A stretch of 64,000 bases of DNA from Palsa-1439 sp050015495 (GCA_050015495.1 JBEKBH010000006.1:73640-137639); one strand, 5' to 3'. Positions 35,807 through 45,255 are shown, numbered from the stretch's first letter. Made by a program: numbers and translations. The notes: generated from the sequence alone by a model not told the origin.

Positions 35807-36490
35807 TTAGCTGAGCTGGCCGGTGAAGGTCAGATGGCCCGTGGGAACCAGCACCGTGTTCGTTTGACCATTCGAGATCACGTCGAGCACACCCATGAAA
35901 TGCGCTTGTCCGGAGCGCTGGGTAATGCCTTTGTGGTTCCCCGGAGTCAGCTTGACGATGTCCTCGTCCCCCATCGCCTTGTCGAGAGGATCGCGATCCT
36001 GGGCCGCCAACACAGCCGTGGCGCAGCCATTGGTGTCCAGATGCAGACGACCGGCAACCGTCAAATAACCTCCTGCGAGATTCCCGACCGGTTGAACATC
36101 AAAAATGGCCACAAACCGCTCCAGATTCGTCATTCCAGTCGTGAGGTCTGCTTCCTGCACGGTGTCGAAGCTCGTGGTCTGCGCAATCGTCGTTATATTC
36201 GAGTTGACCGTGTCGTAGACGACCAAGAGACCCACCGAGCTGTCGCAATTGATCGCGAGGGCCAGTACCTGGTTGTTCGTGGGTTGCGCGCCCGACGCGA
36301 GTGCGACGATGTCTGGTCCCCACCAGGACTGAATGTCATACCGGGGAATACCCCCGTCACTTGTCTGCGAAACCGCGATTGTGTAGGCCGCCGAGCCAAC
36401 CGAAAGGAAGCCCGATGATCCGCCCCACACAGAGGCTACAGCCGCAACGAGCGATCCCACTCCCAGAACAGTCCACTTCTTCACATTCAC
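35807..36490 (-). CDS. Secreted protein of unknown function
   Basis: 227 aa with a signal peptide (WTVLGVGSLVAAVASVWGGSSG). The rest is beta-rich (AYTIAVSQTSDGG, VLALAINCDSSVGLLVVYDT, GYLTVAGRLHLDTNG). I recognise no domain, and there is no sorting tail. The start is GTG 36490 with AAAGGAG seven bases upstream. A sigma-54-like promoter lies about 75 bases further up, so it is probably co-regulated with the export lipoprotein and the VPDSG-like protein. A role in the extracellular matrix is possible. Confidence 0.7.
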   Translation of the reverse strand: MNVKKWTVLGVGSLVAAVASVWGGSSGFLSVGSAAYTIAVSQTSDGGIPRYDIQSWWGPDIVALASGAQPTNNQVLALAINCDSSVGLLVVYDTVNSNITTIAQTTSFDTVQEADLTTGMTNLERFVAIFDVQPVGNLAGGYLTVAGRLHLDTNGCATAVLAAQDRDPLDKAMGDEDIVKLTPGNHKGITQRSGQAHFMGVLDVISNGQTNTVLVPTGHLTFTGQLS

Positions 36491-36576
36491 TGCGCAACTC
36501 CTTTCACTACGTTACTTTCGCCCGAATGAATCATCGACTGGCGAGATTCAACTACATCATGATAGGCGAGCGTCTC

Positions 36577-36592
36577 GGCGCATCCGGTGCCA
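36577..36592 (-). promoter_or_regulatory. Sigma-54-like promoter of the secreted unknown protein
   Basis: The minus strand reads TGGCACCGGATGCGCC. The -24 half TGGCAC is perfect and GG/GC are ten bases apart, but the -12 half is GCGC instead of TTGC. The predicted transcript starts near 36566. Confidence 0.5.
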
Positions 36593-37074
36593 ACCTGCTG
36601 GCGCGTTCGGTCTCAGGCACCACAATCCGGAATGGGGTGGGAGAGTGGTGGGATTGAGACTTATGAGCAACCGAGAGAACAACATAATTCAACATCGAGA
36701 ATGGGTTTGAGCAGCTAACGTACCAGTAGCGGTCCGGCGGCTTTTCTGGCAGCTTTACATGGAAAATCCGACCCGATGGTTCTCAAGCGAGGGCAATCTT
36801 TCGTAGGATAGATACCCGTTTCTCTTTGCTGAGTGGGCTGATTCTCTCTGGTGCGGACAGCTGGGTCGCCGACTGTTCCGGCGGCAAGAAAACGCACGTC
36901 GCGAGGTTTAATGGCGCAACTCTGGCTTCCCTATGGACTTACCGCTATTCGAGGGGTTGAACGCAAGGCGGGCACGGCATGGCTATTATCTTGATAAGGA
37001 GGATGTTGAGATTGGGCCGTGACAAACGGGAAAAATCACTACCGTGTGCTTGTGACCGCTGCATCGGGAGCGGG
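36593..37074. other. Gene-free interval
   Basis: About 480 bp between the sigma-54-like promoter and the end of the site-2 protease gene. The short open frames here lack coding character and ribosome-binding sites. No RNA gene, repeat or clear terminator was seen. Confidence 0.5.
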
Positions 37075-38022
37075 TCAGACCCGGGGAAGGGCTGGTGGCA
37101 TCGGCGCGTTGACTGACCACGCGTCGAGGGGGTTTACTTGCCCGCAATCGACACATCGGGTGACATCGAACCGTGCCCCGCAGTGGGGACATGCGGCATG
37201 CGTCACGAACGTGTCGAATACAGTCCCGCACTGGCCGCACTTCCAGAGCGCGCCCTGTGGCGGAGCCGCGTGGCAGGACGGGCAGGCAAACCCTTCATGA
37301 CGGGGCGCCGCCGCCAGCCGGGCGAGCACACGGGCCTGTTGCAGGCCGCGCCAACAATTCATGAGGATGAACGCCGCCATAATGCCGAACCAGATCGATT
37401 GAGCCCGCAACGCCAGCACCACCAATCCTGCTACGCCGACGAAGCCGATGATCACCGCTGCCATCAAACTGCGCGCCCGGCCCATGACAAACCATAGCAA
37501 CGCGCGCAGAATCTGCCCGCCATCGAGCGGATATACCGGCAATACATTGAAGATCAAGAGCACGAGATTGATGACCCAGACGGCGTACAGCAGTCCATAC
37601 ACGTCGGGCGCGGAATTCGGCCAGCCCCAGGAGGTCGCCGCCACACGCGCGATCGTAAGCACTGGGAACAGCACAACGTTGACCAGCGGCCCGGCGGCGA
37701 TGCTCCACAGAACGGCGCCGGGACGGGGCGGAGGATCCACGTACGCCACGCCTCCGAGGGGCCAGAGCACGATTTGATTGGCGCGCCCGCCAACGCTACG
37801 GCAGGCCAGCGCGTGGCCGAACTCGTGCACCGTGACGATCACGAACAGCGCCAGATATTCCAGGCCGTTCCACAGCAGCGAGGAGTAGTCATGCCCGCGG
37901 TTGCTGATTTCGTATGCGGCCACGATGAACCACGACCAGTGCAGGAACACGGTGATGCCCGCCACTTGGAAGAGGCGGATGGAACCCTGCCGGGTCGGCA
38001 TCATTTGTTCTGATCCCCGCAC
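37075..38022 (-). CDS. Site-2 protease family zinc metalloprotease
   Basis: 315 aa, polytopic. The catalytic HEFGH motif (His66, Glu67, His70) lies in one membrane segment and the third ligand in LPVYPLDGGQ (about 161-170), as in SpoIVFB/S2P intramembrane proteases. After the membrane part there are two zinc ribbons: CPSC...CGQC and CPHC...CVDC. The family cuts membrane-bound regulators or signal-peptide remnants. The ribbons may select the substrate. Start could be ATG 38022 or one of the Met codons at residues 7-8. It lies downstream of the bacillithiol genes but 167 bp apart, so may be separately transcribed. Confidence 0.88.
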   Translation of the reverse strand: MRGSEQMMPTRQGSIRLFQVAGITVFLHWSWFIVAAYEISNRGHDYSSLLWNGLEYLALFVIVTVHEFGHALACRSVGGRANQIVLWPLGGVAYVDPPPRPGAVLWSIAAGPLVNVVLFPVLTIARVAATSWGWPNSAPDVYGLLYAVWVINLVLLIFNVLPVYPLDGGQILRALLWFVMGRARSLMAAVIIGFVGVAGLVVLALRAQSIWFGIMAAFILMNCWRGLQQARVLARLAAAPRHEGFACPSCHAAPPQGALWKCGQCGTVFDTFVTHAACPHCGARFDVTRCVDCGQVNPLDAWSVNAPMPPALPRV

Positions 38023-38189
38023 AAGGGCCCGTCCGTCATCGAAGCAAAATTCACGGCGCGGTTATAACATAGTCGTGGCCCACCACAAGCGTATTGCGGT
38101 CGCGTGTCTTCCATCAAAGGTGCTCCTGTCCGTTGAAACAATTGGCGTTGGAGCTTGTGGCTTCGCTGGAACGCAATGCGATGAATGAA

Positions 38190-39347
38190 TCAGATGGCGG
38201 CGGGTTTTCCACCCGGCGCGCAGACGCGGCGATACAACGCTTCGTAGCGGGGCACGATGGCCTCCGCGGAAAATAGCTCGCGGGCGCGGTGTTGCGCCGC
38301 GCGCCCGAGCGTGGACCGGCGGACCGGGTCGTTGATCAGACTCTCGACCGCACGGGCAAGGACATCGGCATCGCCCGAGGCTACCAGCAGTCCAGACACG
38401 CCGTCTTCGACCACCTCCGGAATGCCGCCGGCGCGCCGGGCGACACTGGGACAGGCAAAACACATCGCCTCGAGAATGCTCAGACAAAAGCTTTCCGATT
38501 CAGAAGTGAACAATCCGAGGTCAGCCGCCTGCAGATAATCTTCGATGTCATTGACCCGTTCGCGTACGACCACCCGATCCTCAATGCCCAGCCGGCGCAC
38601 GTCGGCGGCGAATGGCGCGAAATCCCCGCCGGCGAGAATAACGAGTTTGAACGCGGCGCGGGGACGGATGCGCGCGACGGTTTCGAGCAGTAGATCGATG
38701 CGTTTCAGCGGACGAAGATTCGAGGAATGCAGCACAACCACTTCATCGCGCACACCCAGGTCGCGCCGCACCTCTTCCCGCGTGCGCCGAGTCGGGCGAG
38801 GCGCAAAGAAACTGTGAATCACTTCGATGGGACGATCCACCGCGAGCAACTGTTGGGTCTCCTGTTGCAGAAATGCGGACACAGTCGTAATGGCATCCGA
38901 GCGGGCGAGAGCGTGGCGGATCGCCGGCCCATAGCCCGGATCACGGCCCAGCAACGTGGTGTCCGTGCCGTGCAGCGTCGTGACGACCCGCGGCTGTTGC
39001 TCTGGTGGAAGCATCGCCCGCGCAAGGATGGCCGCGGTCGCGTGGGGCACGGCGTAGTGAACATGCAGCACATCGAGCCGGTGGTCGCGGCTTACCTCCG
39101 CCATCTTGACGGAAAGCGGCAGCGTGTAGTCGGGGTATTTGAACAAATCGTAATCGTTGATGATCACCGGGTGGAAATGAATCCGTGGCGCGTCCACCGG
39201 CAGACGGAACGGACGTTCGTAGCTGATGAAATGCACCTCGTGGCCGCGACGCGCCAACTCCTCGCCCAATGCGGTGGCGAGGATGCCGCTCCCTCCCACC
39301 GAGGGATAACAGGTGATGCCGATCTTCAGTGGGCGCCCGGTCGTCAT
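38190..39347 (-). CDS. bshA: BshA: N-acetylglucosaminyl-malate synthase
   Basis: A 385-aa GT4 glycosyltransferase with GITCYPSVGGSGILATALG, HVHYAVPHATAAILA, TTLHGTDTTLLG and SESFCLSILEAMCFACPSV. This pattern is specific to BshA, which joins GlcNAc from UDP-GlcNAc to L-malate, the first step in making the thiol bacillithiol. bshB lies 6 bp upstream, and a probable BshC-like gene before that, supporting the assignment. Cytoplasmic. Confidence 0.92.
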   Translation of the reverse strand: MTTGRPLKIGITCYPSVGGSGILATALGEELARRGHEVHFISYERPFRLPVDAPRIHFHPVIINDYDLFKYPDYTLPLSVKMAEVSRDHRLDVLHVHYAVPHATAAILARAMLPPEQQPRVVTTLHGTDTTLLGRDPGYGPAIRHALARSDAITTVSAFLQQETQQLLAVDRPIEVIHSFFAPRPTRRTREEVRRDLGVRDEVVVLHSSNLRPLKRIDLLLETVARIRPRAAFKLVILAGGDFAPFAADVRRLGIEDRVVVRERVNDIEDYLQAADLGLFTSESESFCLSILEAMCFACPSVARRAGGIPEVVEDGVSGLLVASGDADVLARAVESLINDPVRRSTLGRAAQHRARELFSAEAIVPRYEALYRRVCAPGGKPAAI

Positions 39348-39353
39348 GGCAGC

Positions 39354-40103
39354 TCAAAAATGACGCGCACCCCGGCTCGCTTGTGCGAGCGAATCGAGAA
39401 CGAGCGGATCGTTTGGGAACAGGGCCATGGCATGACCAATGCCGGCGCGCAGTCCCCACAACCGCGCGCGCGTGAGTTGCAACTCGACGTAGTTGCGGGT
39501 ACGAGATTGCGACGCATGCGTTTCCATCGCGGCGGTCCACGCGGCGACGATTTCCGGCGCGGAGATGTCGATGAGCACCGGCGTGGCACCGGACGGTTCC
39601 GCTTCGGGTGTTATCGCGTAGAAAAAGAGTTGGTCGATCCCATGTGGAGGCAAGGCGCGCAATTCCTTCAAGCCGCCGTAACGAGCCAGCCGCGCCGCGT
39701 CCCGCACCAAATGTCCGAGCCGCGCATGGTCGGGGTGCTGATTTCCCACCAGGCTCGGTGCGAGCACAATGCCCGGCCGCACGCGTCGGAGAATGCCGGC
39801 CAGGTGAATGGCGTGAGCCGCGCGGACCTCCAGGCGGGCATCACCGCCGAGTTCGATAAACTCCACTGACGCGCCGAGGAGCGCGGCGGATTTTTTCGCC
39901 TCGGCGATCCGTTGCGCGGGCGAGCCGTGCGTGGCCGCCTCGCCGCGGGAGCAGACAACAAAGTGCGCCTCCCGGCCGGCGCGGACCTCACGCGCAACAA
40001 CGCCACCGCACCCGAACTCAATGTCATCGGGATGCGCGCCAAAGGCGAGCAGCGGCGGGAGTTTACGAAGCGATTTCGGTGTAGGCTTCATCGGAACGGT
40101 CAA
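39354..40103 (-). CDS. bshB1: BshB1-type GlcNAc-malate deacetylase
   Basis: A 249-aa PIG-L/LmbE-family enzyme. The zinc-site motif FGAHPDD (His24, Asp26, Asp27) and the later GNQHPDH match BshB, which removes the acetyl group from GlcNAc-malate. It is followed 6 bp later by bshA, and its start overlaps the preceding gene by about 30-40 bp. Met5 (40091) is a plausible alternative start. Confidence 0.9.
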   Translation of the reverse strand: MTVPMKPTPKSLRKLPPLLAFGAHPDDIEFGCGGVVAREVRAGREAHFVVCSRGEAATHGSPAQRIAEAKKSAALLGASVEFIELGGDARLEVRAAHAIHLAGILRRVRPGIVLAPSLVGNQHPDHARLGHLVRDAARLARYGGLKELRALPPHGIDQLFFYAITPEAEPSGATPVLIDISAPEIVAAWTAAMETHASQSRTRNYVELQLTRARLWGLRAGIGHAMALFPNDPLVLDSLAQASRGARHF

Positions 40104-40839
40104 TTATATCACGATTCACGCAGGTAATCTCCGGTGCTTGTTCCTTGTGCAGGTATGCCTGTTCGCCGGCGCCAGCGACGTAATGGGTACAATGCACGAC
40201 GGACTGCATCCATCGCAGCCGCGTGTCGCGCGTCGGACTGATTTGCTCTTTGGTAAAGGTCTTTCCCGTCAGAGTCACGAAGCGGTCTCCACCCTCGTGC
40301 AGTGTTAGAACGTCGTTGTTGTGGCGGGCCCGCACAATTTCGCCCTCATGCGGGACATCGACGAAGAAGTCCTCGACATCGCAAGCCGCGCGGCGGAACG
40401 AAGGGTCGCTGGAGCGCGCCACGGAGATTCCGTCGAGCAGGCCCATGTGGCGATACATCTCCAGGCAAAAGTTGGCCACAGTACCGGCGGAAGTTTTCTG
40501 GAAGACATCGAGGCAACGGCGCTCGACATAGTTGGGCAATTGGAGAGCAGTCCGGGCGTGCCAATCAGCGGGAATGCGTTTGAGGTAGAGCGGGCAGAAT
40601 TTTCGTTGGAGCCTGTTCTCGAACGTAAAGTTGAGCGCCGCCGATTCGCCGGTCTTGCGATGGCGGAGGATGGTCTTCGTTTCGCGCGGGTCATGATCGC
40701 TGTCATGATAGAAGAACACAATCTCGCCGCCGATCTCAGATTGCAGGCGGCGGGCTGTCCGGATCTTGGCGACAAGGAATCGTTTCGGGAAGAACCCGCA
40801 CGGTTGCTGGCCGAAACAGATGACAGGCGCGCCGGTCAT
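40063..40839 (-). CDS. Short BshC-like protein (putative cysteine-adding step)
   Basis: 258 aa. The N-terminus ICFGQQPCGFFPKRFLVAKI followed by VFFYHDSDHDPRET parallels the two best-known BshC motifs (GQQ-GLFGGP... and ...EDHDF), but the protein is half the length of BshC (about 530 aa). The rest is unfamiliar. The operon contains BshA and BshB but no ordinary BshC, so this is the obvious candidate to attach cysteine to GlcN-malate. That function is inferred. ATG 40839 overlaps the symporter stop by 4 bp; the frame is open from 40923. Confidence 0.6.
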   Translation of the reverse strand: MTGAPVICFGQQPCGFFPKRFLVAKIRTARRLQSEIGGEIVFFYHDSDHDPRETKTILRHRKTGESAALNFTFENRLQRKFCPLYLKRIPADWHARTALQLPNYVERRCLDVFQKTSAGTVANFCLEMYRHMGLLDGISVARSSDPSFRRAACDVEDFFVDVPHEGEIVRARHNNDVLTLHEGGDRFVTLTGKTFTKEQISPTRDTRLRWMQSVVHCTHYVAGAGEQAYLHKEQAPEITCVNRDIIDRSDEAYTEIAS

Positions 40840-42551
40840 GGAGTGGTCAAGGCCCTGGCGGGCTTGACGGTGGGGCCGAGAGCGGCCTGGATGAGCAGAC
40901 TGAACAACACGCAGGCGGCGCACCCGATGAAGTTGTACCAGAGATAGCTGATGTTAAGTGAAAAATAGAGGATGAAAACGAGCGCTTGGGCTGCCAGCGC
41001 TGCCCAGAAAACAGAGGTGCCGCCCACCCGTCGGATAAAGAACGCCACCAGAAACAGTGCCAGCACCACGCCGTAAAAAACAGACCCCACGATATTGACG
41101 GCCTGGATCAGGTTCTCTACCAGGTTCGCGAACAGAGCAAAAGCGAGCGCCACCAGACCCCAAAGAAACGTGAACCACTTCGACGCGGTCACGTAGTGCG
41201 CGTCGGTCGCTTCCCGTTTGAGCACGTGCCGGTAGAAATCGATGGTGGTCGTCGACCCAAGCGCGTTGAGTTCGGCGGCTTTCGATGACAGCGCCGCAGC
41301 GAAGAACGCGGCGACCAACAGCCCGATCAACCCATGCGGCAGATGATCCAGCACGAAAGTAATGAACACGTAATCGGCGTCGTTGGCCTTCGCCACCGGG
41401 TCCGCAGCCAGCAGTGCCGTCCTGGCCTCGGCGCGCACGGCCTCGCTGCGGTTAAGTGCCGCCTGCGCTTGGGCGTGGGCCTCGGCCTCAGCCGTGTGGT
41501 TGCCTGCGTGTTTGGCATCGATCCATGTGTGAATCAATTGTTCCTTTTGTTCGTGGATCGCGGTGAATTTCTGCTCGATGGAATGGAGTTGTCCGCCCGG
41601 GTCGTGTTGGGCCGCCAGGTTCCAAGCGGCCCTGTTGAAGAATACCGGTGGCCGTTCGAACTGATAGAATACAAAGACCAGCACACCGAGCAGGAGAATA
41701 AAGAACTGCATGGGGATCTTGAACACGGCATTGAACATAAGACCGAGCCGGCTCTCGCGCAACGAGGCCCCGGAAATATAGCGTTGCACCTGGGATTGAT
41801 CCGTGCCGAAGTATGACAGCGACAGGAAGAGGCCGCCGAGCAAACCCGACCAGAGAGTATAACGCCGCTTGACATCGAGCGAAAAATCCACCGCCTGAAG
41901 TTTTTGGAAGCCGCCCGCCACGGTGAGGGCGTCGGTCAACGAGAAATTCGCCGGCAACCTCATCAACAGAACGACGAACGCGGTCACCATTCCACCGAAG
42001 ATGACAGCCAACTGGTATTTCTGGGTGAGGGTCACCGCCTCGCTGCCGCCGGCTACGGTGTAAATGATGACCAGCAGCCCGCTGAGGATGATGGTGAGAT
42101 CCAATCGCCAGCCGAGCATGGTGGAGAGGATGATGGCGGGCGCGTAAATGGTAATTCCGGCGGCGAGCCCGCGCTGGAGGAGGAACAGTGCCGCCCCGAG
42201 CAGGCGGGTCTTGTTATCAAACCGGTGACCCAAGAACTCATAGGCGGTGTAGACATTCAGCCGGCGGTACATTGGCAGGAACACCGCCGCGATGATGATC
42301 AGCGCCAGCGGCATCCCGAAGTAATTTTGCACGAACCCCAGCCCGTCCTGATAGCCCTGGCCGGGAGTGGAAATGAACGTGATGGCGCTCGCCTGGGTTG
42401 CCATGACCGAAATACCGATGGCGGCCCATCTCACGTTCGGGTCGCCCTTGAGATAGGCGTTGAGGTCCCGTTGGCCGCGCGTGCGCCACATGCCGTAGAC
42501 GGCAATTCCGACCATGCTGCCGATCAAGACTACGAAATCGAGCGGGCTCAT
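40836..42551 (-). CDS. Sodium:solute symporter (SSS family)
   Basis: A 571-aa membrane protein with about 14 hydrophobic segments. Family features include SVMATQASAITFISTPGQGY near the N-terminus and YFGTDQSQVQRYISG around residue 250. It has a hydrophilic insertion of about 80 residues (from WNLAAQHDPGG to LLAADPVAKAN) between two membrane segments, probably extracytoplasmic. It is coupled by 4-bp overlaps to the 60-aa membrane protein upstream and to the BshC-like gene downstream. The solute is unknown; the operon suggests a precursor or product of thiol metabolism. Confidence 0.88.
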   Translation of the reverse strand: MSPLDFVVLIGSMVGIAVYGMWRTRGQRDLNAYLKGDPNVRWAAIGISVMATQASAITFISTPGQGYQDGLGFVQNYFGMPLALIIIAAVFLPMYRRLNVYTAYEFLGHRFDNKTRLLGAALFLLQRGLAAGITIYAPAIILSTMLGWRLDLTIILSGLLVIIYTVAGGSEAVTLTQKYQLAVIFGGMVTAFVVLLMRLPANFSLTDALTVAGGFQKLQAVDFSLDVKRRYTLWSGLLGGLFLSLSYFGTDQSQVQRYISGASLRESRLGLMFNAVFKIPMQFFILLLGVLVFVFYQFERPPVFFNRAAWNLAAQHDPGGQLHSIEQKFTAIHEQKEQLIHTWIDAKHAGNHTAEAEAHAQAQAALNRSEAVRAEARTALLAADPVAKANDADYVFITFVLDHLPHGLIGLLVAAFFAAALSSKAAELNALGSTTTIDFYRHVLKREATDAHYVTASKWFTFLWGLVALAFALFANLVENLIQAVNIVGSVFYGVVLALFLVAFFIRRVGGTSVFWAALAAQALVFILYFSLNISYLWYNFIGCAACVLFSLLIQAALGPTVKPARALTTP

Positions 42552-42730
42552 GAAAACATAACCGTCAGTGCGGCAAGCAACCCGACCCAAATGACAAAGG
42601 AAATGAATACGAAGACGTAGACACCGCGCCACGTGGCAAGGCCCGGCAATCCGGTCGTTTGGTCGCTGTCGGCACCCGCCGGCCCGGGCGGCCCGGCGTG
42701 GGAATTGGCGGTGTCGTTCTGCGGCTTCAT
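42548..42730 (-). CDS. Small single-pass membrane protein, symporter partner
   Basis: 60 aa with a Pro/Gly-rich N-terminus and a single membrane helix (GVYVFVFISFVIWVGLLAAL). Start and stop overlap the flanking genes by 4 bp each (ATGA), which is strong evidence that it is translated. Small helper subunits occur with some SSS transporters; that role is inferred from position. Confidence 0.75.
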   Translation of the reverse strand: MKPQNDTANSHAGPPGPAGADSDQTTGLPGLATWRGVYVFVFISFVIWVGLLAALTVMFS

Positions 42731-45255
42731 TTTCCCAGCGAAATCAGGTTGGCAAACAGCCGGTAGGCGCCGGGCACGCCCTCGGGCAACTCACGGAACC
42801 ATGATAGCCCGGTATAAACGAAATACCCGCGACCGTAGCGGGCCACCAAGAGGCTCCCCGTTTTGGGTGACTCGCCGGGGTCGTTGCACGCCAGTAGCGG
42901 CGTGAAATGGTCGTCCCATTCGCTGGCAAAATACAGTCCGCGCTCCTGCACCCAGCCATCGAAATCGGCGGGAACAATGCGGTTGGGTGTTGTAAAGGCC
43001 GGATGGTCCGGCGCGAGCAGTGTCATCGGCGCGGTTGCGTCCGTGACGCGGTCGTGCGAGAGCTTCAAATCGTAGGGGGCGAGACGCGTGTTCTGCAATC
43101 CATCGGATGTGTTGTACTGGACGATGACGGTGCCGCCGGCTACGACGTATGCGAAAAGCCCCGGCAAATTTTGGGTGAGGTCCGTGCGGGTATTGAAGGC
43201 CCGAATGCCGATCACCACCGCGTCAAGGCCGCGCAGGTGTTCCGCTGTCAGGTCGGTGTCGGTCAGGAACGTGACCGCATAACCCATCCGTTGGAGGCAC
43301 TCGGCGACCGAGTCGCCGGCGCCCGGCAGATAACCGATCTGATGACCGCGAATCGCCAGGTCGACACTCAGGGCCTTCAGACGCGCGGGCGGCTGTAACA
43401 AGATCGTGGGGATATGGTCGTGGTGGATTTCGACGTGTCGATTGTGGTAGCTCTTGCCGTCGATCTCGGCGGTAGCCAGGATGTTTGCGGTCGTTGTGTT
43501 CGTCGGGGCCGTGACGGTGAAGGTGAACCGCGCAAGTTCATTGTAGTTGGTCATGGCGAAAGCGTACGTCGCGGGCGTCACCTTCCACTCGGCGGGCGCG
43601 TCCAGATGCAGTGTACCGGTCGCTCCGGCGCGAGCTGAAGTAACCTCGACCGCTATGGGACGGGACGAACCCGGAGCGAACAGCTCCAGGTTTTCGGGAA
43701 AATTGAGGGAAACCGGCGGGGTCACATCCAGACGCCGACGAATCTCGCCTTTCACGCGGTCGCCGATGACTTGCACGGGTTCGTCCGGGATGACCAACGT
43801 TTGGCCGCCGACCTCGAAAACAAACTCAACCGGAAAAGCAGGCGGATTCTCGGGACGACCGATGAGTGATGGATCGTCCACCCGGAACATTCCGATCGTG
43901 CCCTCTTCGCGCAACCAATACGGTTGGGTGAACGGCGTGGTGGCGGGGAGAATCCGGGGCGATTCGTGAGTCACACTTTGGTTTGGCTTCAGGTCGGTGT
44001 TGATACCAAGTTCGTCTCCGCCTGCCGGGTAGCGCACGGCAGTCCAGCGCACCGGGACATCGGCCCGCACGATGGCGACATGATGCATTTTGAGCGTTTC
44101 GCCCGGCACGGCTTCGGCCAGCGGTATGGTCGTCTCGACAAACAACCCGAGACAGCCCTGCAAAATGTGGTCGAGCTGTCGGCGTTTGTCTGCGATCACG
44201 CTGTCTGCGGGCAGGGCGGCGAGGCGGCTCCGCAATGCGAGCAATGCCGGCACACTGGCGGCCGGATTCTGCGGATTGAATTGCGCAATGACGTCATCGG
44301 CCAACCGCCCGATCTCGGCGCCGCCGGGGACGCGGCCCCAGGTTGTATCAACGCCGTCGAGAATGTCCTTGGTGGCGGGCTCGCCACCGAGGAGTTGAAA
44401 GGTCTCGTTGGCCGTCCCGCGCGTACCGACGCTGCCAAAGCCCTGCGTCTTGTGCATGCTTCGGCTGAGCGCGGCGATTTCACCGTAGGACTGGCCAAGG
44501 ACCGGGTTGTAACCGCCGACATCGATCTGCAGGCTTGGCGCGTTCGTCTCGCTGTCCGGACCGCGTCCGAATCCTCTCGGGAAACCATTCCAGAGGACGC
44601 GTTTTGGTTGCCACGGCTTCAACTCGCTGAGTTGCTCGGGAAAAGCGTTGGTGTCCCCGGCGAGCTTGAAGGCTTCGACCGCGAGGATGGCGGACGCCGT
44701 GTGGTGACCGTGAGTCCCGCCGGGCACGGTGGAAAAGCGCGTGATGAGCACATCCGGTCGGAACTCGCGGATGACACGCACAACATCGGCCAGCACCTGA
44801 TCGCGGTCCCAGATACGAAACGTTTCACGGTAATCCTTGGAGAATCCGAAGTCGGTGGCCCGCGTGAAAAACTGCTGGCCGCCGTCAACCCGCCGGGCGG
44901 CCAGTAACTCCTGGGTGCGGACCACACCCAGTTCTGAGCCCAGCTCGGGACCGATCAAGTTTTGGCCGCCATCGCCACGGGTCAGCGAAAGATAGCCGGT
45001 GCGGTAGCCCCGACCGCGGGACAGATAGGCAATGAGACGGGTGTTTTCGTCGTCGGGATGTGCGGCGATGTACAGCACGCTGCCCATTTCGCGGAAACCA
45101 CGGAGTTCCTGCAAGATCGCCGATGTTGATTGAGGTTCGGCGGCGTAGATGTCGATGGGGAATAGGGTCAGCGCACAGCCGGCGGCGGCGAGGAAGCTGA
45201 GGAGCCAGCGGATGTGGCGGGAGGCAGACCTCTTAAATCGAATTCTGGCATGCAT
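42727..45255 (-). CDS. Exported PIG-L family deacetylase with extra domains
   Basis: 842 aa. An N-terminal signal or anchor (WLLSFLAAAGCALTLFPIDI) is followed by a PIG-L domain with IAAHPDDENTRL and the matching THGHHTAS. After residue 330 come beta-sandwich-like regions and a C-terminal alpha/beta domain (LRGLDAVVIGIRAFNTRTDL, then GTVIVQYNTSDG) resembling glutamine-amidotransferase-like folds. Large exported PIG-L proteins of this layout often sit beside SSS symporters and bsh genes. It may release an amine or acid from an extracellular N-acetyl sugar that the symporter then imports, which is inference. Confidence 0.85.
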   Translation of the reverse strand: MHARIRFKRSASRHIRWLLSFLAAAGCALTLFPIDIYAAEPQSTSAILQELRGFREMGSVLYIAAHPDDENTRLIAYLSRGRGYRTGYLSLTRGDGGQNLIGPELGSELGVVRTQELLAARRVDGGQQFFTRATDFGFSKDYRETFRIWDRDQVLADVVRVIREFRPDVLITRFSTVPGGTHGHHTASAILAVEAFKLAGDTNAFPEQLSELKPWQPKRVLWNGFPRGFGRGPDSETNAPSLQIDVGGYNPVLGQSYGEIAALSRSMHKTQGFGSVGTRGTANETFQLLGGEPATKDILDGVDTTWGRVPGGAEIGRLADDVIAQFNPQNPAASVPALLALRSRLAALPADSVIADKRRQLDHILQGCLGLFVETTIPLAEAVPGETLKMHHVAIVRADVPVRWTAVRYPAGGDELGINTDLKPNQSVTHESPRILPATTPFTQPYWLREEGTIGMFRVDDPSLIGRPENPPAFPVEFVFEVGGQTLVIPDEPVQVIGDRVKGEIRRRLDVTPPVSLNFPENLELFAPGSSRPIAVEVTSARAGATGTLHLDAPAEWKVTPATYAFAMTNYNELARFTFTVTAPTNTTTANILATAEIDGKSYHNRHVEIHHDHIPTILLQPPARLKALSVDLAIRGHQIGYLPGAGDSVAECLQRMGYAVTFLTDTDLTAEHLRGLDAVVIGIRAFNTRTDLTQNLPGLFAYVVAGGTVIVQYNTSDGLQNTRLAPYDLKLSHDRVTDATAPMTLLAPDHPAFTTPNRIVPADFDGWVQERGLYFASEWDDHFTPLLACNDPGESPKTGSLLVARYGRGYFVYTGLSWFRELPEGVPGAYRLFANLISLGK

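Noticed and set aside
36715..36897. 60-codon minus-strand frame in the gap before the site-2 protease gene
   Set aside because: No coding character and no ribosome-binding site.
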